Positions 1-8,031 of a stretch of 14,438 nucleotides of DNA are shown here, one piece after another. This DNA comes from an uncultured Prevotella sp. GTDB lineage: Bacteria; Bacteroidota; Bacteroidia; Bacteroidales; Bacteroidaceae. A program made the position numbers and the translations under genes. The DNA is taken from NCBI GenBank assembly GCA_900553155.1, contig USCM01000019.1, positions 1 to 14,438 on the forward strand, in the 5' to 3' direction. Each line of letters begins with the position of its first letter. Position 1 is the first letter of the stretch. The notes under the pieces were generated by a model that saw only the letters and a program-made list of their open reading frames with translations, was not told the DNA's origin and made no database searches.

Positions 1-1519
1 AGTACTTGATGTCGATAAGCGACTTCAAGGTAGCGTTCTCTCTTGTACCCTCCATATTCTGATACTTGTTCTCAGGCACTGCGTCGAGTCCACCCTTACC
101 GTAGAAGTGAATCAACTTGTAGCGGTCGGTGCGTACACCGTCGTGCTTGCGTACCATATGGTATGTTGGGTAGTCGTAGTAGTGGTAGTAGATGCTGCTG
201 CGCCACTTCTTCTGTGCGTCGCCATTCTCAAGCACTGGCAAGAGCGACTGGCCCACCATCTCCTTAGGTTTCTTTACACCAGCAAGCTCGAGGAATGTAG
301 GAGCATAGTCGATGTTCTGTACAAGCTTGGTGCAAACGCTGCCCGGCTTGGTGTGTCCAGGATAGCTGATGATAAGCGGGGTGCGGAGCGACTCCTCATA
401 CATAAAGCGCTTGTCAAACCATCCGTGCTCGCCCATATAGAATCCCTGGTCGGATGTGTATACTATGATGGTGTTGTCGGTCAAGCCGTTCTTGTCGAGA
501 TAGTCGAGCACACGGCCCACGCTCTCGTCAACACTTGCTATTACAGACATATAGTCGCGGATGTATACCTGATACTTCCAGTTGTCGAGGTCCTTACCCT
601 TGAGGTTAGCCTCAAAAAACTTGCGGTTGCGTGGGAAGTAGTATCTACCCCAAGCCGAACGCTGAGCAGGTGTCATACGGTTTATTTCGCCCATAAGTGC
701 GTCGTAAGAGTCCTTGCTGTCCTCGTTGTTAAGGTCGAGCATCTCAGGTACCTTGAAGTCCTGCTCCCAGCGCATGTGCTGTGCTACCAACATCTTCTGT
801 GTGCGAGCAGCCGAGCCACGTGTGGCATAGTCGTCGTAGAAGGTCTCCGGCATTGGGAACTCAACGTTGTCGTACATACCAAGGTTCTTGATGTTGGCCT
901 GCCAGTTGCGGTGCGGAGCCTTGTGGTGGAGCATAAGGCAGAATGGCTTGCTCTTATCGCGCTTGTCCATAAACTCGATGGCGTGGTCGGTTGTAAGGTC
1001 GGTGCTATAGCCTTCCTCTACAATAAACTTGCCGTCAGGAGTATCGGTACCACGATATTGTGGGTTCCAGTACTGGCCCTGGTCGTTGTAGATGTGGTAG
1101 TAGTCGAATCCCTTAGGATCGCAGCTCATGTGCCACTTGCCTACAATACCAGTCTGATAGCCTGCCTTCTGAAGCAGCTCTGTAAAGAACACACGCGATG
1201 TGTCGATACCCTCGCCAAGCTGGCGCTGTCCGTTCTGGTTGCTGTAAAGACCTGTCATCAAACAAGCGCGAGACGGTGTAGAGAGCGAGTTCTCGACAAA
1301 TGCCTTGTCGAAGCGCATACCACGCTCGGCAATACGGTCGATGTTAGGTGTCGGGGCAAGCTTAGAGATGCCATGTCCATAGGCACTGATACACTGAAAA
1401 GCATGGTCGTCGCACATTATATACACAATGTTAGGACGCTGAGCGGCTGCCTTCTGCTGCGCCTGCATAGCCGAAGCGAGACAAGACAGAGCCGCAATGG
1501 ATAAAATTGATTTGTTCAT
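1..1519 (-). CDS. Secreted sulfatase, serine type (3' end beyond window)
   Basis: This is a type I sulfatase of the alkaline-phosphatase fold, which hydrolyses sulfate esters on a glycan outside the cytoplasm. The 506 visible codons begin with a signal peptide (residues 1-20, ending AMQA). Metal ligands D37 and D38 follow in the block NIVYIMCDDHA. The maturation motif S80-T-P-S-R84 follows, in which Ser80 would become formylglycine through a radical-SAM maturase (anSME). GKWH (K128, H130) and SDQGFYMGEHGWFDKR (D357, H365, K370) complete the active site. The tail around YKLIHFYG looks like the usual C-terminal sulfatase subdomain (DUF4976-like). The SDQGFYMGEHGWFDKR block is reminiscent of N-acetylglucosamine-6-sulfatases, but the exact substrate is a guess. 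It lies 27 bases after the second sulfatase and is the last visible gene of the fucosidase operon. The reading frame is open to position 1, so the C-terminus is missing only because of the window edge. Confidence 0.93.
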   Translation of the reverse strand, partial: MNKSILSIAALSCLASAMQAQQKAAAQRPNIVYIMCDDHAFQCISAYGHGISKLAPTPNIDRIAERGMRFDKAFVENSLSTPSRACLMTGLYSNQNGQRQLGEGIDTSRVFFTELLQKAGYQTGIVGKWHMSCDPKGFDYYHIYNDQGQYWNPQYRGTDTPDGKFIVEEGYSTDLTTDHAIEFMDKRDKSKPFCLMLHHKAPHRNWQANIKNLGMYDNVEFPMPETFYDDYATRGSAARTQKMLVAQHMRWEQDFKVPEMLDLNNEDSKDSYDALMGEINRMTPAQRSAWGRYYFPRNRKFFEANLKGKDLDNWKYQVYIRDYMSVIASVDESVGRVLDYLDKNGLTDNTIIVYTSDQGFYMGEHGWFDKRFMYEESLRTPLIISYPGHTKPGSVCTKLVQNIDYAPTFLELAGVKKPKEMVGQSLLPVLENGDAQKKWRSSIYYHYYDYPTYHMVRKHDGVRTDRYKLIHFYGKGGLDAVPENKYQNMEGTRENATLKSLIDIKY

Positions 1520-1546
1520 CTGTTATAGATAAGTTAGTTAATATTA

Positions 1547-3130
1547 TCAAAGAGTTGGAACGAATGACTTCTTGGGAAGTTTGCACACCATATAAGGCAG
1601 CGACACCATAAACATCGGGTTATCGGTATGCTCTTTCTTTATTACATCGATAAGCTCGTTTACGATGTCGGGATGTTGTTCCGCCACATCGTTGTCCTCG
1701 TGTATGTCGTTGGCAAGGTTGTACAGCTTTGGCTTGCCCTTAACAACTATTAGCTTCCAGTCGCCACGGCGCACAGCAATCTGGTCGGTCTCATGAAACT
1801 CCCAATACAGATAGTCGTGCTGCATCTGTGCCTTGTCGTTGCCAAGCAATGTTGGCGCAATGGACAGTCCGTCGAATCCGTCGCCCGGCACATCGCGGTT
1901 GGTATAACGCTTGCTGAAGTTGCGTATGCCTGCAAGTTCGCAGAAGGTTGGCATTATGTCGTAGAAGGCAAAGGGCAGATCGCTAACCGCTCCAGCCTTG
2001 ATATGCTCTGGCCACCACGCAATGAAAGGTATGCGTATACCGCCCTCGTAGCACTGGCGCTTCAAGCCACGCAGCTTGCCGTCGCGTCCAAAGTAGGCTG
2101 GATCGGCACCACCCTCCTCGTGAGGTCCGTTGTCGGAGGTGAATATCACGAGTGTGTTCTTGTCCAATCCCTTCTGCTTGAGCTTTGCCATAACCTCTCC
2201 TACATAACTGTCGAGGCGGGTTATCATTCCGGCAAAATGGGCATGTGTATGCTCAACTGCATTATAGCGAGATGTGGGTTGACCGCCCCATGTCTTGTCT
2301 ACAAAGAACTTCTTCTTATAGCCCTCAAGTATGTCGTCGTCGGGCTGAGCCAGCTCTGCGTGCGGCAATGTATAGGTAAAGAAGCCAACAAACGGATGCT
2401 TGGCGTCCTGTCGGTCTATCCACTCAAGTGCCTTGTCGTGTATGATACGAGCCGAATACTGCGTGCGCTTATAGTAGTCGCGACCCGACATAGGGTATTT
2501 GATGTTGTCCTCAAGCACCTCTCTCACAACAGCAGTGTCGCCCATAGAGCGCGAGTAGCGGTTGAGGAAGTTGGGATAATATAGGTGAGCCTGGAACTGA
2601 CATATATAACCATAAAACTCGTCTATGCCCCGCTTGTCGGGAGTAGATGCCGATCCCTCATAACCTCCAGCCCACTTGCCGAACATACCGGTGCGGTAGC
2701 CGTTGTCGCGAAGCATCTCTGGCAGTATCTTATGGGCTGGGTCGTACGGCTCCTGTCCCACTACGGCATAGTCGATATTGTTGCCATACTTCACCGTATT
2801 GCTGTTAGACCAATACTCCTTGTTGCCACGCACATGTGTATGACCAGAGTGTTGTCCCGTCATAACAGTGGCTCTCGACGGTGCCGACACCGGCGAGCCT
2901 GCATACGCCTGTGTAAAGCGCATACCCTCGCTTGCCATACGGTCGATGTTGGGGGTAGAGATAAAGGGTTGGCCGTAGCAAGCCAAGTCGCCATAACCCA
3001 TATCGTCGCACATTATAAATATAATGTTGGGACGCTGCTGATTGGCCTTCGGCTTCTTTGGCGCTTTAGCGGCAAGCACTGCCGGAAGACACATCATTCC
3101 GGCAGATGCCAATAATATCTTGTTGTTCAT
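1547..3130 (-). CDS. Secreted sulfatase, serine type
   Basis: This is a complete 527-residue type I sulfatase with a signal peptide (about residues 1-20). D42 and D43 in IMCDDMGYGD are metal ligands. The motif S82-A-P-S-R86 marks Ser82 as the residue converted to formylglycine. GKW (K152) and TSDNGPHEEGG (D333, N334, H336) supply the remaining catalytic and metal positions. TGQHSGHTHVRGN after the motif, together with GKWAGGYEGS, is reminiscent of the sulfatase group that includes Bacteroides galactose/GalNAc sulfatases (possibly SulfAtlas S1_16). That assignment is from memory and needs a profile search. It differs clearly from the neighbouring sulfatase around the active site, so the two probably remove different sulfate groups. 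It follows the unknown secreted protein by 46 bases and should share its transcript. Confidence 0.94.
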   Translation of the reverse strand: MNNKILLASAGMMCLPAVLAAKAPKKPKANQQRPNIIFIMCDDMGYGDLACYGQPFISTPNIDRMASEGMRFTQAYAGSPVSAPSRATVMTGQHSGHTHVRGNKEYWSNSNTVKYGNNIDYAVVGQEPYDPAHKILPEMLRDNGYRTGMFGKWAGGYEGSASTPDKRGIDEFYGYICQFQAHLYYPNFLNRYSRSMGDTAVVREVLEDNIKYPMSGRDYYKRTQYSARIIHDKALEWIDRQDAKHPFVGFFTYTLPHAELAQPDDDILEGYKKKFFVDKTWGGQPTSRYNAVEHTHAHFAGMITRLDSYVGEVMAKLKQKGLDKNTLVIFTSDNGPHEEGGADPAYFGRDGKLRGLKRQCYEGGIRIPFIAWWPEHIKAGAVSDLPFAFYDIMPTFCELAGIRNFSKRYTNRDVPGDGFDGLSIAPTLLGNDKAQMQHDYLYWEFHETDQIAVRRGDWKLIVVKGKPKLYNLANDIHEDNDVAEQHPDIVNELIDVIKKEHTDNPMFMVSLPYMVCKLPKKSFVPTL

Positions 3131-3176
3131 TAATAAACAATTAAAGTGTCACAATTGATGGCTGTTTACATCCGGA

Positions 3177-4208
3177 TTACTTGGCAGACTCACTGCTGAA
3201 ATACGGAATAAAGCGCATATCGCCGTCTACCACACTGCCAGGTATCTTAAACTCGCCATTGCGGAACTGTCCCACGCCAATAGTGGTCTCGGTCCAATTG
3301 TGCTGCTTCTCGCCGTCAAGGTTTCTGCCATGACGTATCACGAGCTTAGAGAAGCGGAAACCTGGAGCTGGAACCGCCTTTACCTTCAACGGCTTGCCGC
3401 AGATGGCGGTCTTGCCGGTTAGCGGTGTGCCGTCGGCAAGGAGGATGTCGCCATTAAGACCTCCACCCTGTCCGTCTACACCACGGCTCAGGCTTACAAC
3501 ATCGCCTGGCTTGAAGCTCTTTACGGGGCTCTTGCCGCTGGTAGAGAAGAATGGAGCCTCGTCCTCGCTCAACACAACGTCGTCGATATATACAGCAAAG
3601 TCGGCTGTAAGATTATGTGGCGATGTGGCATCTGGCACGATAAGCAGATGGCGTATGGTAACGCCATTAGAGCCCGACACGGCAAAGACGGCATCATTCC
3701 ACTGGTTGGCTACAAGCGGCTGGGTAGTAACGCTCCAGAACTGCTCTGTCAGTGGCGACTGATTAGGACGGTCGTCTCTGTTGCCCAAGCCTATAAGCAT
3801 AGCCGGAGCAGCCTTTGGCGAGTATATCTTTACGTGTATATACTGTGTCTGCTTGGTCTGGGCTATAGGCTCCTTAAGCTTTAGAAGCGCTCCAAAGGTG
3901 TTGCTGCCAAAGCGCGAGCGCTGCAAGGCAAGCACCTTAGACGATGGATTAGGGGCAAAGCCGCGCATTGGGTCGGCTGCTGTAAGATGATTGGCAACGA
4001 CGCGCACATTGCCTGCAAGCGTTCCGTTGCGGAAGGGCGAGTTCTCCCAAGTGTCGTACACAGAGATTGATGCGTACGAGTTGGCCGACTCAAAGTCGCA
4101 CAACTTCTTTTCTGACATCTGTGCAGAAAGCGATGCCGACGAAAGAAGGGCAAGCGAGAGAGCAACCAACTTGCCTGTATATCTTGAACAATTCATATTT
4201 AGGTTCAT
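3177..4208 (-). CDS. Secreted two-module beta-rich protein, function unknown
   Basis: I do not recognise this 343-residue protein as a named family. It has a signal peptide ending near SLSAQ (residues 26-30). A second Met at residue 5 (position 4196) would give an equally good signal peptide, so the start is uncertain by four codons. Residues 36 to about 215 start with CDFE and contain alternating beta-type segments ending AVYIDDVVLSE. This pattern is common in jelly-roll carbohydrate-binding modules. Residues of about 230-340 form a second module with PLKVKAVPAPGFRFSKLVIRHG and end in IPGSVVDGDMRFIPYF. It is weakly like divergent InlB B-repeats and like tail modules of Bacteroidales glycan-processing proteins. 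No catalytic motif is visible. It sits between the fucosidase (48-base gap) and the sulfatases, so a glycan-binding or accessory role in the periplasm or at the surface is the best inference. Confidence 0.8.
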   Translation of the reverse strand: MNLNMNCSRYTGKLVALSLALLSSASLSAQMSEKKLCDFESANSYASISVYDTWENSPFRNGTLAGNVRVVANHLTAADPMRGFAPNPSSKVLALQRSRFGSNTFGALLKLKEPIAQTKQTQYIHVKIYSPKAAPAMLIGLGNRDDRPNQSPLTEQFWSVTTQPLVANQWNDAVFAVSGSNGVTIRHLLIVPDATSPHNLTADFAVYIDDVVLSEDEAPFFSTSGKSPVKSFKPGDVVSLSRGVDGQGGGLNGDILLADGTPLTGKTAICGKPLKVKAVPAPGFRFSKLVIRHGRNLDGEKQHNWTETTIGVGQFRNGEFKIPGSVVDGDMRFIPYFSSESAK

Positions 4209-4221
4209 TTAGATTGTTGTA

Positions 4222-4281
4222 TTTAATAAGACTGAAAGGTTCTCAATCGGATGTCTTTAATAAACCGAAAGGTTCTCAATC
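4222..4281 (-). repeat. Imperfect tandem duplication of the fucosidase gene end
   Basis: On the minus strand, GATTGAGAACCTTTC occurs at 4281-4267 and again at 4248-4234, exactly 33 bases apart. The similarity continues past the 15-base core (GGTTTATTAAA against AGTCTTATTAAA, one base inserted). The first copy encodes the fucosidase C-terminus (IENLSVY and stop). The second copy lies just after the stop codon, in the gap before the next gene. It looks like a local slip duplication of the last codons. Confidence 0.8.
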
Positions 4282-5813
4282 AGCGGACAAGCCTTGCTGT
4301 CGTTGATGGTTATGCGCACAGCACGCACTTTGTAGCCATTGCCCTCATAGCTCTTCTCGGTTGAGCCATTGAGCGGTATGATGCGCTTATAGCCTATGGT
4401 TGTAGTGGCTATATTGGTGGCACGCGGTGTAAAGTTTATGCCGTCCTCGCTTGTCTCCACCGTGAACGAACGCACACGCTGACCAAGCTTTATGTGCTCC
4501 ATAAGCTGCACATAGCGCACGGTTGTGGGCTTAGCCCATGTCAGTGTTAAGGATGCCTTGGTTGTACCGTCGTTGGTAGCCCAGTAGGTATCGCGCTTAT
4601 CGTCGGTCAGGTTGCGCACCGAGTAGTTGCGGTGCTGTCCGGCTGTACGTTCCTCGCTTGCTGTAATCACAGCCTTGCGAGCAAGGTCGGTGCCAAGACG
4701 CGAGCGCAGCATAGCTCCAAGCTCTGCCATACGCTTTGCTGTAGCCTCCGGCACAAGGCCGTTGTTGTCGGGAGGAAGGTTGAGGATAAGTGTGGCGTTG
4801 CGTCCCACTGTCTCCAGATACATCTGGAACAGGCGCTCTGCCGACAGCACCTTCTCGTTCTTCTTCCAGAACCATCCGCCTGTAGTGGCTTTGGCATCGC
4901 TCTCTCCCGGATGCCACTGCCATCCGTTCTCGTCGCCGTTCTCGGCATTGCCCATAGCCCAGCAGGTCTCGCCGCTGTGTCCAGCCTCATTGCCTATCCA
5001 GCGCACTTCGCCTCCCAAGCCCCACATAATGACGTTAGGCAGGAGCGAGTGTATAGAGTCGCGAAGGTTGGGTATGTCGTAGAATGTCTGCGCATTGTCT
5101 ATCTTGCGGTATCCGGTTGTGCCCTTGCCACCATACTCGCCGCCATAATAGCCAGCGTGGTCACCGCCGGTTGCACCGTCAAACCACATCTCAAACTGGT
5201 CCGAACCATACTTGGCAAGCTCTACACACTGTGGAAAGAACACCTTCTTGGCATAGTTGTCGGTATAGTTGCCGTTGGCATCCTTCTCTCCCCAATACTT
5301 GCTGCTGAGGTCCCAAGGCGACACATAGAAGCCATACTTCATCTTAAGCTTGCGGGCTGCATGTGCAAAATCGCGTGGAATATTGGTCTTGCGGGCATTC
5401 TCGCTCGACGAGCTAAGCACGCTGTGTGTGGTTGTTGCTGTAGGCCAAAGGCAGAATCCGTCGTGATGTTTAACCACGGCGATACCTCCCTTCATGCCAG
5501 CCGACTTGGCTACACGCAGCCACTGGGCTGGGTCGGGTACACGTGTCGGGGCAAATGTCGACGCATCCTCGGTTCCATCGCCCCATTCCTTGCCGGTATA
5601 AGTGTCCATACCATAATGGAAGAAGGCATAAAACTCGGTCTCGTTCCACAACAACTGGCGACGACTTGGAACGGGAAATACGGGACGTGGTGTGTTGTCG
5701 GGATTGGCAACACTACTCTGCGTCAATTCAAATTCGGTAGACTTAGCTTGAGCCAATGCATCTGCCGAAGTCAATAAACACAAGCCACAAACTATGGCGT
5801 GAGATAGCTTCAT
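4257..5813 (-). CDS. Secreted alpha-L-fucosidase, GH29, with F5/8-type C-terminal domain
   Basis: This 518-residue exo-alpha-L-fucosidase removes terminal fucose from glycans. The signal peptide is residues 1-21 (cleavage near ALA-QA). The TIM-barrel domain spans about residues 45-375, with FFHYGMDTYTGKEWGDG at 64-80, VKHHDGFCLWP at 114-124, FYVSPWD at 162-168 and EMWFDGA at 208-214. D212 is the expected nucleophile and E276 in RWIGNEAG is the likely acid/base. These blocks resemble GH29 subfamily B, which prefers alpha-1,3/1,4-linked, Lewis-type fucose; the linkage is inferred. Residues 380-518 form a discoidin-like (F5/8 type C, CBM32-like) module. I chose the ATG at 5813 because it starts the signal peptide. 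The frame stays open upstream to 6029, but that would add 72 residues running across the promoter and into trpG. It is the first gene of the sulfatase operon. Confidence 0.94.
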   Translation of the reverse strand: MKLSHAIVCGLCLLTSADALAQAKSTEFELTQSSVANPDNTPRPVFPVPSRRQLLWNETEFYAFFHYGMDTYTGKEWGDGTEDASTFAPTRVPDPAQWLRVAKSAGMKGGIAVVKHHDGFCLWPTATTTHSVLSSSSENARKTNIPRDFAHAARKLKMKYGFYVSPWDLSSKYWGEKDANGNYTDNYAKKVFFPQCVELAKYGSDQFEMWFDGATGGDHAGYYGGEYGGKGTTGYRKIDNAQTFYDIPNLRDSIHSLLPNVIMWGLGGEVRWIGNEAGHSGETCWAMGNAENGDENGWQWHPGESDAKATTGGWFWKKNEKVLSAERLFQMYLETVGRNATLILNLPPDNNGLVPEATAKRMAELGAMLRSRLGTDLARKAVITASEERTAGQHRNYSVRNLTDDKRDTYWATNDGTTKASLTLTWAKPTTVRYVQLMEHIKLGQRVRSFTVETSEDGINFTPRATNIATTTIGYKRIIPLNGSTEKSYEGNGYKVRAVRITINDSKACPLIENLSVY

Positions 5814-5863
5814 ATTTAGTAATGTTAGGATTGGTAATAATAATATATAGATTAGCTGCGATG

Positions 5864-5871
5864 CAAAGTTA
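5864..5871 (-). promoter_or_regulatory. Bacteroidota -7 box for the fucosidase-sulfatase operon
   Basis: The minus strand reads TAACTTTG here, a full match to the Bacteroidota -7 consensus TAnnTTTG. It lies about 50 bases ahead of the fucosidase ATG in an A/T-rich stretch. I see no TTTG or TTG at the usual upstream spacing, so the promoter is either weak or helped by an activator. Confidence 0.6.
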
Positions 5872-5952
5872 AAAAAAATATGGGGAATATGGTATAAGGT
5901 TAAGTAAAAAACATTAAAAATAAGGATAAAAGAGCTGAAATTAAAGGTTATA

Positions 5953-5990
5953 GCTTGCGTGTTACAGCCAAAACGCCATAACACGCAAAC
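5953..5990 (-). terminator. trp operon: Hairpin at the end of the trp operon
   Basis: Directly after the trpG stop codon there is an inverted repeat. TTGCGTGTTA (5955-5964) and TAACACGCAA (5979-5988) pair perfectly, and two more pairs (one G-T) extend the stem to 12 bp around a 14-base loop. Downstream on the minus strand comes A/T-rich sequence without a clean T run. It is probably the operon terminator, possibly also acting as a 3'-end stabiliser. Confidence 0.65.
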
Positions 5991-5994
5991 GTCT

Positions 5995-6567
5995 TTAGCT
6001 CTCTTTACCCTTAAGAAAATTGCCCACAATGGTGTGGCCTTCGGGGGTTAGAACGCTCTCTGGATGAAACTGTATGCCATGTACATCATACTCTTTATGG
6101 CGCAATGCCATTATCTCGCCATCGTCTGATGTTGCCGTTACCTCAAGACATGAAGGCAGCGATCCCTGTGCCACTACCCAACTGTGGTAGCGTCCCATCA
6201 TTACACGCTTTGGCATGCCGCGGAAGATGTAGTCGTTGCCAAGCTGTGTGCCTTCGGTCTGCACGCCGTGATAGACTTCTTTTAAATTTTCGAGACGTGC
6301 TCCAAACACCTCGCCTATGGCTTGATGGCCAAGACACACGCCCAAGATAGGCTTCTTGCCGGCATAGGTGCGTATGACGTCGAGCAGCAATCCTGCCTCC
6401 GAGGGGATGCCCGGACCTGGACTAAGGATTATCTTGTCGAAACACTCAAGATCCTCCAGCTCGAACTTGTCGTTGCGCACAACCGTTACCTCAGCTCCAA
6501 GCTCCTTTAGAAGATGGGCAAGATTGTATGTGAACGAGTCGTAGTTGTCGATTATTACTGTTTTCAT
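5995..6567 (-). CDS. trpG: Anthranilate synthase glutaminase subunit (TrpG)
   Basis: This 190-residue class I glutamine amidotransferase releases ammonia from glutamine and passes it to TrpE, where chorismate is turned into anthranilate. The catalytic triad is complete: C78 in GVCLGHQ, and H168 and E170 in QFHPES. DNYDSFTYNL near the N-terminus and the oxyanion-type block SPGPGIP (49-55) are typical of the family. The length matches stand-alone TrpG and it is not fused to TrpD. It is the last gene of the operon, 63 bases after trpE. Similar PabA proteins make the same reaction possible for folate synthesis, and a dual role cannot be excluded. The trp context strongly favours TrpG. Confidence 0.95.
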   Translation of the reverse strand: MKTVIIDNYDSFTYNLAHLLKELGAEVTVVRNDKFELEDLECFDKIILSPGPGIPSEAGLLLDVIRTYAGKKPILGVCLGHQAIGEVFGARLENLKEVYHGVQTEGTQLGNDYIFRGMPKRVMMGRYHSWVVAQGSLPSCLEVTATSDDGEIMALRHKEYDVHGIQFHPESVLTPEGHTIVGNFLKGKES

Positions 6568-6630
6568 TTATTATTGTTTAATTCGTTGTTTTAATGAGGT
6601 TAGCACGCTATCGCTTAAGACAAACTATCT

Positions 6631-8031
6631 CTATTGTGCAACCTCAGCTTCCTTTATAGCCTTTCTTAAAGCCCCGAGCTTGTTGTTCACCTCCTGCAAC
6701 TCGTAGTCGACATCGCTCTTTGCCACGATGCCGCCGCCTGCCTGGAACCACAACTCGCCTCCACGGCTAACAAATGTGCGTATGGTTATGGCTTGGTTAA
6801 GGTTGCCGTTAAGCCCTATAAAGCCAACGCATCCGCCGTAGGCGCCACGGTTGTGCGGCTCAAGTTCGGAGATTATCTGCATTGCCCTAACCTTTGGAGC
6901 ACCCGACAGCGTACCTGCTGGGAATGTGTCGATGAACGCCTTAACGGGGTCGGCACCCTCATCGAGCGTTCCGCTTACCCTACTTACGAGATGCACCACG
7001 TGCGAGTAGTACTGCAGGTCTTTGTAGAAGTCGACCTTCACCCCATGACAATTGCGCGAGAGGTCGTTGCGCGCAAGGTCTACCAGCATCACGTGCTCGG
7101 CATTCTCCTTAGGGTCTGCACGCAGAAACTCGGCTGCACGGCGGTCGGCATCGGCATCGCCTGTACGCTTGGTGGTACCTGCTATCGGGTCGATAAACGC
7201 CTTGCCGTTCTCTATGCGGCAGTGGGTTTCCGGCGAAGAGCCAAAGATACGGAATCCGCCAAAGTCGAAGTAGAACAGATACGGGCTGGGGTTGATGCTT
7301 CGCAGCGTTCGGTACAGCTTGAAGTCGTCGCCCTCATAACGCTGCACAAAGCGTCGCGACAGCACCACCTGAAACACATCGCCACGCAAGCAATGCTGTA
7401 TGCCGCGGCGTATGTTGGCACGATGCTCGTCATCGGTTAGCGGCGAGGTACACTCGCCCACAGCCTTGAAGCCGAAGTCTTGCTCTGCCGGCTTGTTTAT
7501 GGTCTTGAGGAGGTCTACCAACGCCTCCTTGCCGCCGAGCGTGGTAAGCGTCAGTCGGCTGTTGAAGTGGTCTACCACGACAATGTCCCGATACATTATA
7601 TATAATATATCTGGTGCGTCGTTCTCCTCCTTTGTCTCGTCCTTGACGTCGATATGCTCGAAGTAGCGCACGGCATTGAAGGTGGTATAACCGAAGAGAC
7701 CGAACACTTCGGCATTGTCGCCTTCTATTTCAAAACGTGACATAAAGGCATTTATTGCACAATCGCACGTATAATTGTCGTCGATATTGTGCTTCTCCAC
7801 CACTCCACCAGGAAAACGCAGCGTTGCCACACCATGCGATATGGACACGCTGCCAAGCGGATGTGTGGCTATAAACGAGCGGCTGCTTTGTCGGTCGTGA
7901 TAGTCGGAACACTCCATAAGAGCGCTCTGCACGCCCTTATATCTTAAGCGCATATACAGAGATACGGGTGTGTAAAGGTCGGCAAGAATGTCTTGCGACG
8001 TCGTTGTATATCTTAGTTTAGAAGTTTCCAT
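6631..8031 (-). CDS. trpE: Anthranilate synthase component I (TrpE)
   Basis: This is the 466-residue chorismate-binding subunit that makes anthranilate with TrpG, the first committed step of tryptophan synthesis. Catalytic and chorismate-binding blocks are present: PIAGTTKRT (282-290), AEHVMLVDLARND (311-323), GTLSGAPK (373-380) and FQAGGGIV (429-436). The N-terminal domain carries the tryptophan-feedback region as LMECS (38-42), where many TrpE proteins have LLES. I chose the ATG at 8031, which overlaps the last codons of trpB by 14 bases and begins METSKLRY. An upstream in-frame ATG at 8073 would add 14 residues lying inside trpB. The overlap suggests translational coupling with trpB. Confidence 0.95.
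   Translation of the reverse strand: METSKLRYTTTSQDILADLYTPVSLYMRLRYKGVQSALMECSDYHDRQSSRSFIATHPLGSVSISHGVATLRFPGGVVEKHNIDDNYTCDCAINAFMSRFEIEGDNAEVFGLFGYTTFNAVRYFEHIDVKDETKEENDAPDILYIMYRDIVVVDHFNSRLTLTTLGGKEALVDLLKTINKPAEQDFGFKAVGECTSPLTDDEHRANIRRGIQHCLRGDVFQVVLSRRFVQRYEGDDFKLYRTLRSINPSPYLFYFDFGGFRIFGSSPETHCRIENGKAFIDPIAGTTKRTGDADADRRAAEFLRADPKENAEHVMLVDLARNDLSRNCHGVKVDFYKDLQYYSHVVHLVSRVSGTLDEGADPVKAFIDTFPAGTLSGAPKVRAMQIISELEPHNRGAYGGCVGFIGLNGNLNQAITIRTFVSRGGELWFQAGGGIVAKSDVDYELQEVNNKLGALRKAIKEAEVAQ

Noticed and set aside
107..1504. Long open frame of 465 codons on the plus strand
   Set aside because: It lies wholly opposite the sulfatase gene, whose active-site motifs are intact. The predicted protein is low-complexity, rich in Val, Leu and His, and shows no family motif. 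It is an antisense shadow of biased codon use.
4632..5777. Open frame of 381 codons on the plus strand
   Set aside because: It is antisense to the GH29 fucosidase, which has complete catalytic motifs. It has no recognisable domain and no promoter.
5814..6029. N-terminal extension of the fucosidase by 72 residues
   Set aside because: The extension would run across the trp terminator and promoter region and into trpG. It also has a random hydrophobic composition, and the ATG at 5813 begins a clean signal peptide.
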